From positions 40,405 through 104,404 of the forward strand of contig JAFREE010000085.1 in the NCBI GenBank assembly GCA_019400425.1: a stretch of 64,000 nucleotides of DNA, in the 5' to 3' direction. The stretch's first letter is position 1, and each line of letters starts with the position of its first letter. The stretch is from Hymenochaete sp. R1 (taxonomy: Eukaryota > Basidiomycota > Agaricomycetes > Hymenochaetales > Hymenochaetaceae). Made by a program: the position numbers and the translations under genes. This document shows, piece after piece, positions 55,801 through 64,000 of this stretch. The notes beneath the pieces were generated by a model. It searched no databases. It was not told the origin of the DNA and saw only the letters and a program-made list of their open reading frames with translations.

Positions 55801-56461
55801 TAGGTGTTTGTAGATGGGTGGTAGAAGACGCTGAACTTTGCCGAGAGCATGCTTTCTGCGAGGGCGACGGGAATGGAGAGAGTGAGCGTGTCGCCTGCTT
55901 CGCTTCGGGAGAGAGAACTGGAAGGGTCGACGCCGTGGTGCGTGAGCCATTCCTCGACCAGAGATACTGAGAAGGGAAAAAAAGTAGTAAGTATTCTGGG
56001 ATGTGAACTGGGAGACGGTTATAGACGTGGGTCGTCCCACGAACTGGTGGGAGGACCCGAGCATATACCGACTACTCACCAGTATCCGGATGAGGCGCGA
56101 TGAGATTATGGACGTCATCTTTTGACAGATGATCACCATAGCTATCGCATTCATTTTTTTAGTTCGCCATTCATTCATACGCGACATATATGCATATGCA
56201 AGCCACTCACCGCTCATGCTTCGGGTCGCTCACCCGATACAACTCCTCAACCAACTCATCGAAGCGATTCTGCTTGAGAGCGATACGCATGTTCAACATA
56301 TGGTCCGGCGGGGCATCCACATCGTGGAGAGTCCACCCGCGAGGGATGTCAGCCCATGCATGCTTGACCTCGAAGTCATCCCAGCGTTTTTCAAGCGGAG
56401 TTGCCAACGCGCATACAAGAGGCAAGAGGGGGAGAAGGAGCCGTAAAAAGATGCGAGTCAT
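52805..56461 (-). CDS. Sedolisin-family tripeptidyl peptidase (S53), secreted
   Basis: Eight exons (56211-56461, 56080-56141, 54974-55966, 54711-54876, 54571-54616, 54442-54501, 54171-54350, 52805-52864) give 605 residues. A signal peptide ([20 protein letters not shown]) and a pro-kumamolisin propeptide ([45 protein letters not shown]) precede the subtilisin-like core. Catalytic Glu309 and Asp313 lie in [10 protein letters not shown], Ser522 in [19 protein letters not shown] and [16 protein letters not shown] fit the family. The end [19 protein letters not shown] completes the calcium-site region. It removes tripeptides from protein N-termini at acid pH outside the cell, a nutritional protease. 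I chose Met at 56461 because it directly precedes the signal peptide; Met 11 residues earlier is possible. The last intron is 1,306 bases, far longer than any other in the window. Confidence 0.93.
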
Positions 56462-56936
56462 GGTTACAGCAGATCGGACCAAGGATAGGGTCAAGAGGGT
56501 GCGAACGGATGCGAGCGAGCGACTTGAACTTGAGCCTATGGACTGCCAGTGGACTATGGGCTGGGGAGCGAAGACGGGAGTTGAGGAGCGGACTAGAGGT
56601 ACTTATATTGGGTAGCCTGGGTAAAATCGAAGACATGCTGGCTGCAATACTAATAGAAGACAGACTCCCTCATGGGATGGAAGCGTTTGTTCTGAGAAGA
56701 CGTGGCATTATTAGTGCTCATTGTCGTCGTCGTCGTCGTCTTCTCGTCCTCGCGTGCTCCCTCATCGACGTGTGAAGCAGACAGAAACAGACTTCTCCGC
56801 GCCGCCGGATCACCTCTTTATCAGCTACAATCTACACAGACACATTGGCACAACTTCCTAGTCTTTTGTGCCGGAACAGAACAGGTAATAAGTGTCTAGG
56901 AGTAGTTTGACAAGCCGCTTTGGAGAGATTTTTTTT

Positions 56937-56942
56937 AAAAAA
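56937..56942 (-). terminator. Pol III T-run terminator of tRNA-His
   Basis: Six T residues on the minus strand, 18 bases past the mature 3' end of the tRNA. Confidence 0.7.
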
Positions 56943-56960
56943 GTTGCCGTGTCGTTACAT

Positions 56961-57032
56961 TGTCTCTGGTGTGAATCGAACACACGGCTCCTCGGCCACA
57001 ACGAGACGATTTAACCACTAATCGACAGAGAC
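56961..57032 (-). tRNA. tRNA-His(GTG)
   Basis: This 72-base minus-strand sequence folds as a full cloverleaf. The acceptor is GTCTCTG/CAGAGAC with discriminator A. The D arm has TAGTGGTTAA (A box), and the anticodon stem TCTCG/CGAGG (one T-G pair) carries loop TTGTGGC, so the anticodon is GTG for His. The T arm is GTGTG-TTCGATT-CACAC (B box). There is no intron. The extra 5' G of tRNA-His is not encoded and would be added by Thg1, as in other eukaryotes. CCA is not encoded. Confidence 0.95.
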
Positions 57033-57279
57033 CTGTTATGTACTGGTCTTTTCTATAATTAGTAAGCGCTTGAGCTAGTCACTCAAAGATCATCAACAAA
57101 CCACCTGGTTCAGTGGTTGTTCATTTCGTTTTCAACTTCCTTCCACATCCATCCACTTCCTTTCCTTCTCGATACCTTCCGTCTTTCCTTAAAATTTCTA
57201 CCTTACAAGCCTGTAAACCCCATCGCATCCCCTGCTCTGTTTAGTGCCACCCCACCGTTCTTGTGTCCTTGCTAATCAA

Positions 57280-60200
57280 ATGGCCTCCGCTATGATTATC
57301 GTCTCCCAATCTCTCATTTTCGCCAGGGACTTGTCGTGCGCAGCGGTTGCAAGTCATTATCTAGTCGACAGCGTCTCATCCCAACTACGACACGAGCTGT
57401 CTCTACCGCGCGTGATTGTTCTCTTGGTCGCAAGTGTGGCTGTCAATCAAGGACCCGTTACTTTATCTTGTCTGGTATTTGTGATCGAATGCATAGGCAG
57501 CCATGTATGCCTCTGGCACGCTTTGGAATATGCATGGCCAGACGATAACCCTTATACACTTGTTCTTCACCCGAGAACAGATCGGACATTCAAGCTCGTC
57601 ATGTCCGCTGCATCGATCCCGTTCATCTCGATCCTCCATTCAGGAGTCGCCAGCTTCGGACCTCCGCTTCTCTCCTCTACATCCAACATACTCTATCGTG
57701 TTTATACCGGCTCTGCGAAAGCTGGTCGTCGGGCGGTACTCCTCGCTTACGACGCTCCTGGATTGCTCTCGAACGCTGGCCGGACTGTCCATAATATCGT
57801 CGTACCCTATGTACTTTGGTCTGTCGAGCAAGCAACACAGCATTCCTGTAGACTCTTACGGTCCGCCATATCCTCGGTGGCTTCTGGCAGCGAGATAGCG
57901 CTACAATTCTCGGAAGCAGCACTCGTCCGGGCCCGTGATTTAGGTCTGAAAGTTATCGAACACGCCGTTGCATTCACTTGGCAAGCAACCGACCTCAGTC
58001 AACGCGCGGCACGCTCCGCGGCATCCCAGGCGTATCTATCTCTGTTGGTTGCTCTTCGGTCAAGTGCTTCCAGCATGCGGAATGCACTGACTCTCGCCAA
58101 GCATGTCCTCGAGATTGCCTGTATCACATCGCGTTCCTATTTTCTCACACTTCTCCGGCTCCTCGTGGTCTACGCTCAGTCTGGATTTGCCTTCTCTCAG
58201 CATGCCATGCGAACGCAAGGAACCAATGTGTATTCGTTCTCACTGGCGACCTCCCAATTTGCAATGACGTGCTCGCATTCTACCGTCAAAGCTGCGAAGT
58301 TAGCGTTCTCGAATACCTTGTCTGCATTAACCACCGGAGCGGATAAATCTTGGAATGCTTCATTCTTTCTCTCAAGTTGGCTCTACCGTGCTGCAATTAG
58401 AATGTCCGCTAGAGCTTCTAGCGTTGGTTCGACGACTATCAGTCTATCTTCAAATTTCTTATCAGTCGGAGCCAAAAACATGGTGCAAGTCTTTTCCACA
58501 GTACTGGCAACATTGGCCGAGATATCCCACAATTTATGCAGCGCCCCGGTTCGGCTGTCAGGATCCATCGCCTCCGTCACCCTATTCAGTGTCGAACGAA
58601 TCTCGTCCCAGCTGTATGCTGCGCTCGTCCAGCTCTTCAGGTTGATGACTCTATGCTTTTACTATGGCTACCAATCTTTGAAGTCAGCCCTTCTGGCCGT
58701 GGGGAAGCTCGCAAGATCAACTATCTCGTTAAGGCACGATCTTCCGTCTTCTCCAATTTCTGCTATATCCACAACGATACCTTCGTTCTCTCCGAAGGCC
58801 GTCGTTTTCTTCAAAGCGTTCGTAATCAATTTCATCGTTCTTGCGTGCGCGTTGTTCCTGCTTCGGGCGATCGTTGCTTCGAGGCGCTTCGAGAAAGTAA
58901 GTCTCTGCTTGTATGGAGTAATTGATATATAATTGACTTTTACATGCAGGCGCCGCTACGCCAGAGGTTGTTGGAACAGCCAGAAACGGAAATGGAATTG
59001 GAAGAAAGGTCGGAGTCGGTTGTGGATTACACCCAGCAGAACGCCGGACACGAAAGTCACCCGATCGTCGATGCGCCGGAAGCCGCGGGTCGTAGTTCTG
59101 ATTCTCCAGGTCCACTTGAGGCGCCCCAAGATCATGCGGAACATGAGACTTGGAGAAGAGAGGAGACTACAGAGCCAGCTACAAACTTTGGCATCAGCGA
59201 GAAGAATAGCATATCTCGAGAAGATATCAGTGCTGGCGACTTTGTCACCCCAGACACTTCATTCCAGTCCATCTCACTTTCTCCGGTCGACCGCAGTCTC
59301 AACATCACCGGGAAGCTTCCAGTCTCTACGTACTCCCCAGAGTCTCGCCGTCGCGGTCGATCTAATAAACTCGAGAACGATCTCAGCCAGAGCGAGCTTC
59401 GTTTGCGCGAGCGCGCAAATAGGCTAAAGGAGCTCGAGAATGAGAATCACTGGCGTGGCGAAGGAAGCTCGACAGCGAACTCCACGGCGATGAAGAACTC
59501 CATGACTTTGGCCGGCGTCATTCAAGGCTTGGAACTCGCTAAAGGTCTCATGAAAGAGGCGAGCGAAAGGACAGAGTGGGCCGAACAGATACAGGCAGAA
59601 GAAAGGGAGCGATGCATTCGGGAACTTAACGACCATTCAAATGGCGACCAGGAAAGACGGATCTTTGAGAAATTGCACGACAAGGATATCGATCTTGCGA
59701 ATTTTCTTGACCTCGTGCCATCCCCGACTCAGTCGCCTTCTATCTCGCCGAGTATGAGCGTGAGCACGAGTTTTGGGTTCAGAGAGATGTCTAGCGGGTC
59801 TGGGAATGGGTCGCCTTTGATCCTGAGGGAATCGAGAAGGCAGGATCATGGCACCGGCCACGGTCCTGATTCCAGATACAGGGAATACGGTACCCTTGAC
59901 GAGGAGCTAGTCACCTTGGGACTCGTCGCGCCTTCTTGCCGTCAAGAAAACGGTCATGGTCGCAAGAAGGAACAGGAAAGAGAAAAGGAGGTGCGAGAGC
60001 TGTTCCAGAAACTGGACGCCCGGGCCAACGTGCGCCAGGACCATAGTCATCGGTGCAAAAGCCGTGAGTCCGGCGACTGGCAAAGGAATGGTGCGGCAAG
60101 TGTGAGTTACCGTGAAAGCGCGAGAAGCCAAGGGCAAGGGCGGGGCTCGGACTGGATTGGGGCAAGGGACGAGGGCAAGAGAGCAAGCGTACTTGCGCCT

Positions 60201-60299
60201 GATTCGAAACAGCAGCATCAAGGAATGCATGGTCAGACGTCGAGTATGGCGATGCGCAGAGAGGTGGTAAGGATGGGGTCGAGATTGTTCGCGCCGTGA
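57280..60299 (+). CDS. Large membrane protein with helical repeats and coiled-coil tail, unknown
   Basis: Exons 57280-58896 and 58950-60299 give 988 residues. I chose ATG at 57280; the open frame upstream has no earlier ATG. The N-terminus has hydrophobic segments (LPRVIVLLVASVAV, LSCLVFVIECIGSHVCLWHA). Then come ~380 residues rich in Ala, Ser and Leu that look like amphipathic helices (for example AALVRARDLGLKVIEHAVAF-like stretches), and a clear transmembrane helix near residue 520 (INFIVLACALFLLRAIVA) just before the intron. The second exon encodes a charged, cytosol-like tail with a short coiled coil (LRLRERANRLKELENENHW), a Ser-rich part and a basic, Gln-rich C-terminus. No family is recognised. 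A membrane-shaping or lipid-droplet type role is conceivable from the helices, but this is speculation. Confidence 0.75.
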
Positions 60300-60674
60300 G
60301 GCGTCAATCTGTACATTTCACTGGGCTTTTTTGTTCGAGTTCCACGCGCGATTTTTGTTTGTTTGCTTCTTCCGCCAGCAGGTCAGGATGCCTGCTGTTT
60401 TTCTTTTAGAAAAAACTGTTCCTTCGTTTGTTGTGTATTCGTGTTCCATGTTATAATGTGATACCCAGACTAGTACATGTACTACAGAGCCTTTTATCGT
60501 TCATATGCTTCAATTAAACCACATGTTCCATGTCCCAGGTTACAGAAAACAGAAAAAAGGAGGACGGAAAACAATAGCGTGCAAGTCGACAGGAAACAAG
60601 GAGAGAGGGAGGGAGAGGGAACCGTCTATACAGTAACACTCACAATCAAAACAACATCGAAAAACGCATCTCCA
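60300..60674. other. Intergenic between convergent genes
   Basis: The 3' flanks of the large membrane protein and APP1. The CCTGCTGG-like inverted pair around 60375-60395 could be a short stem; no gene is seen. Confidence 0.5.
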
Positions 60675-63493
60675 TCATCTCTTACTATTACTAATGTCCC
60701 TCCTATTCCTAGTCCCACCATCTCCAGCTCTCCCGGTCCCCTCCCCACCAACCTCCTTCAATATCCTCCCAGCCTCAACGCATTCCTCAGGCCTCGTGAA
60801 CACTCTCAACGGAATATGGCTTGGCACCTTCAACCGCGCCCTATACACCCTCTCCTGCAGCTCGAGCCGCCTCCGCTCGGCCAGCGGCAAGCTCTGCATC
60901 TCCGCCTTCGTGAGCGCGCCGGGGATGTGGGTCGTGTCGATGCTGGGTGTGGGCGAGGGTTCGCGTGAGGGGTTGCGGGTGTGTGTGGGGGAGGGCGAGG
61001 CTGAGGAGGAGAGGGGGGAGGGAGAAGGGTACGTGAGGCCTGCGTCGAAGAAAGAGGAGGGAAGGCCTAGGGAGGCGGGGGGTGGAGGTGGGGTGGGCGT
61101 TGGGTCGGAGGCATAGCGGGAGGTGGGGCCTGTTGCGCGGGGACGCGGGGAGAGAACGGATGGGGAAGCGGAGGCGGATGAGGGGAGGGAAGAAGATGTG
61201 GCGAGCGGAGAAGGGCCGATGCTTGTCGAGCGGCTGTGTGTCGCTGTCGGCTTCGGAGTCGGAGTCGGAGTCAAGGTCGACTTCGAGCTCGGGGTTGCAT
61301 ATGGAGGAGGTGGACGAGAATCGAAGTATCCCCGTGGACTCGAGTCGTCGGGCCCTGCCGAGCGAGGCGGAAGCGCAGGTGGAACCGGAGCTGTAGTGGC
61401 GGAAGAAGACGGATTGTTAGCGAATGACTTTTGCGTCGGAGTTTGCTGAAGATGAGTCGGCTCAGGCGACAAGGATGTCGGAGTCTTCACCAGTTCGCCG
61501 GAGCTGTACAATGGTGTCGGAGCGGGAGCAAGTCCGGACGGATAACTTGGCGTCCTCAAGAATGCCGTCGGTCTCTTCTTGATCTCCTCTCCCGTGGGGT
61601 CGTCGATCGGCCTTGCGTCCTCGTTACCCGCATTTGCATCCCGGATGAAGATGGCGAGAATTTGATGATGCCGCTCGGCTGCGATGCGGGCGTACAATTC
61701 GAGATCTTGCTCTCCGGAATCGCCAACGAGAATAAAGCGCGAATTGGAGAAAGCATTGAGGATATCGAGAATACCATCTTGTTTCCGAGAAGCGGACGTA
61801 GACGTCAGGCCGTTAAAGAGCGATCGGACAGCGTACGCTCGAAGTTTAATAGAGCCTGCAAAAGCGTTGAGAAAAAGTACAAGATAAGAAAAGACTATTC
61901 CTTACCAGTAGGAAGGTTTGATACTTTTATGAATTCGTTTATTACGGGAAGGAGTTCGTAAGGGCTATTCGACTGGGTAACACTTGAGCACCAGGGTTTG
62001 CGAAACAAAAGAATGGACTCACAACATAGTGAAATCTGACTCCCTGGGACCACATCTTCGAGTACCAATCGCCCATACCTTCGATGACAGACTCCTCTAA
62101 GCTTCTGACGAACACATTGTGAAATATTTTTCTTGCGCCTCCAAGAATATTCGATAATTTGATCGTGTCGTCAATGTCAGAAATTAGGCGGATCTGCGAA
62201 TGGCTGAGTGCGACTGGGAGAACAGAACGAACGACTCGTTCCGGCTCGAGATGAGGTCCAGGACGGTTTGGAGGGGGAAGTAGCTCAGCGCAGACGTAGA
62301 GCTCGGGTTCCTCCTTCGCATCGCCAAATGCAATATGTAACGCCCCGGGGTGCACACAAAGCTTATCCCAGGGTATGTGTATACGTGCCTCAAACGCACC
62401 CTGTGCATTCGAAGTCACTTTCTTGACAGAAACTGGTACTCGACCCGGATCTTCGTAGTCGGAGTCGTCACTGTCAAGCAAGTTTGTGTTGCCGTTGTTG
62501 GATGGCATACGAGTATAGATAGAGATCCGCAAAGTTCGGTTTGATAAACTTCGAGACCAAAATGGTTGCAGACGGGCATTCAGATTCTCGTGTAACCGGA
62601 AGATGTCGGCTGGTGAGTGCGAGAACATGGGGCTCGCAGATGCGTATGACAGCTGCGCTTGGGATCCATTAAAGCTTGACGGAGTGCTGTAGCCGCTTAT
62701 ACTACTCTTGCGTGATTCAGAATCGAAAGAGGAATATCTATCTTCTTCGATTTCATGCTCTGCCCGTTGAAACTGTTTCTCGAGAGCGGCGAGTTCCAAT
62801 TCTTCCGTCATTTCACTTGGAGGTGGAGGCAGCTCAACACCCTTAAGAAGGTCTTCAGTGGACCTACTCAGTTGACGGTAGCCTGGGCCAGGACTCTGTT
62901 CTGTCGGTGTGGTAGGTAGCTTTGGAAGTGATGCATATGCTGAACAGGCGTCAACTAAGGCTTCGGTTCAACAGTAAAGCGTGGCATACCCTTAGCTAGG
63001 CGCATGAACGCTCGTTGAGAACGTGTTGCCGCCTCCGGTGGGACATAGCTGGCAGCGAATCCAGACACATATACTTCGAGCGAGAATTCTGCACCTACAA
63101 TGACCACGTTCCATCACAACAGAATACCATGTCAATTCAGCTGTTTTGCTCACCATCTCTGTCTCTTGCCTCAGGATTGTGGTAGCTTCTCGAAGCCCAT
63201 CCGGGAAACAGCGACACCCTCTCCGTAATCTCCCCTGCATTGTTCGCCTTGCCGCGAATCTTGTCCCCTGCCCATTCTCGCCAAGTCTGCTTTCGGTCTG
63301 CCGCGTTCCCGACGTTATTGTGACCTGTAGAATCCATTGAGCGCGAGTTTGGGTGTGATGGCACGCGTCTATCGAAAAATGCGCGGACAGCATCACGCTG
63401 TTGAGAAGGAACGAGGCTCTTTAGAGTCGTGAGACGAGAGGGGGTGCTTGATGTCGGAGGTCTCCACATATTGCGCTCGGGGGCATTGGTCAT
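60675..63493 (-). CDS. APP1: Phosphatidate phosphatase APP1
   Basis: Five exons (63154-63493, 62990-63094, 62023-62939, 61906-61972, 60675-61855) give 869 residues from Met at 63493; an upstream in-frame Met at 63778 cannot be excluded. The catalytic DIDDT (residues 403-407 in LISDIDDTIKLSNILGGAR) is the DxDxT motif of Mg-dependent phosphatidate phosphatases. It is followed by GVRFHYVSNSPYELLPVINE, GSIKLRAYAV, KQDGILDILNAFSNSRFILV, GDSGEQDLELYARIA and IRDANAGNE. The N-terminal half holds the App1-specific domain (GWASRSYHNPEARDRDG, AEFSLEVYVSGFAASYVPPE). The last ~220 residues are Pro/Ser-rich. Yeast App1 makes diacylglycerol from phosphatidate at cortical actin patches and binds endocytic SH3 proteins; the PPPPYATPSS and PALPPRSA-type runs here are likely SH3 ligands (inference). 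Confidence 0.94.
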
Positions 63494-64000
63494 GGGAGTT
63501 TGATATGGACGTGTGTAGGTGGTTTCAAGTGGTAGTGATGAGAGCTGGAGTGTTCGACGCCGACGAACAGCGAGGCTCAGGACTTGATATGATGGTGGAT
63601 GAAAGAGAAAAAGAGTGGCATTGGGCCAGAATAGTTTATTATGATCTCTCCATGGATGTATTGGCTGGCCGTGGTGAAGCGCCGACAGTTCCGCGCGCGT
63701 GAGGTCATCCCCACAACCAGTCCCCAGTCCAGACTTTGTCCCAGCTCCAGATTCGATTCCGCAGCAACATAATTTCACACAACATCCCCCGAAATTTTGT
63801 CTTAAAGTAGCAATTAAAGCATATTATCCAGAATAAAAAGGTAGTGATGTATTGTACATTGCACAGCAACAGCAAAGTAAATAACAGAGAAGCGAAAGTG
63901 ATATTGGAAAAGGACTCTATCCCGGGCCGTCATTGCTAAAGTGTATCATACTTTTGTGGGTTAACCCAGCCGATATGTATCATGTACTCGGGGGTGATCG
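63494..64000. other. APP1 upstream region
   Basis: Promoter side of APP1 and the window end. The frame above the chosen APP1 start stays open to 63778 but has mixed composition. No other gene is seen. Confidence 0.5.

Noticed and set aside
1..64000. A secondary-metabolite, defence or mobile gene cluster
   Set aside because: The genes are housekeeping or unknown singletons; no synthase, transposase, nucleotide-binding immune receptor or transporter cluster is present.

Overview
The window is nuclear DNA of a filamentous basidiomycete, most likely an Agaricomycete. The evidence is the gene style: about two dozen densely packed protein genes on both strands, most cut by several introns of 45-90 bases with GTRNGT...YAG borders. 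There are also Pol III-type tRNA boxes, and families such as an HP1 chromodomain protein, Doa10 and a MYND-finger protein with typical mushroom-forming-fungus sequence. Exon models were built by hand from splice signals and reading-frame continuity. Where an exact residue count is given, the joined exons are divisible by three.

Layout: 1-2.6 kb holds two tandem F-box-like paralogues, the first cut by the window edge. 3.5-7.9 kb holds PRO2 (proline synthesis), a NASP/Sim3 histone chaperone and a conserved unknown protein. 8.1-9.9 kb encodes a low-complexity unknown. 11.3-14.7 kb holds the divergent pair SFH5 (Sec14-like) and PAF1. 15.1-16.9 kb holds tRNase Z, and 17.2-19.9 kb an F-box protein. 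21-23.8 kb holds a membrane-anchored repeat and coiled-coil protein, divergent from ARG1 (24.2-25.8 kb). 26-31.1 kb is a 12-exon Doa10/MARCH6 ubiquitin ligase, divergent from a THO complex subunit 7-like gene. Then come an RTC4-domain protein, the tRNA 2'-phosphotransferase TPT1, HP1 and the exon-junction protein Y14.

40.2-45.5 kb is a gene-poor island with one MYND-finger gene. 45.5-51.3 kb holds RRP4 (exosome), an acidic unknown and a TFIIIC zinc-finger/propeller subunit. 52.8-56.5 kb is a secreted sedolisin protease. tRNA-His(GUG) lies at 57.0 kb. A long helical membrane protein (57.3-60.3 kb) and the phosphatidate phosphatase APP1 (60.7-63.5 kb) close the window.

Functionally this is mainly core housekeeping: amino-acid synthesis (PRO2, ARG1), chromatin and transcription (NASP, PAF1, HP1, TFIIIC), RNA processing (tRNase Z, TPT1, RRP4, Y14, THO7), ER quality control and lipid signalling (Doa10, SFH5, APP1). 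I saw no mobile element, CRISPR array, biosynthetic cluster or clear new multi-gene system. The most interesting items are promoter motifs that match gene function, two repeat-rich membrane proteins of unknown role, two probable GC-AG introns, a 23-nt micro-exon, and an unusually long last intron in the sedolisin gene.
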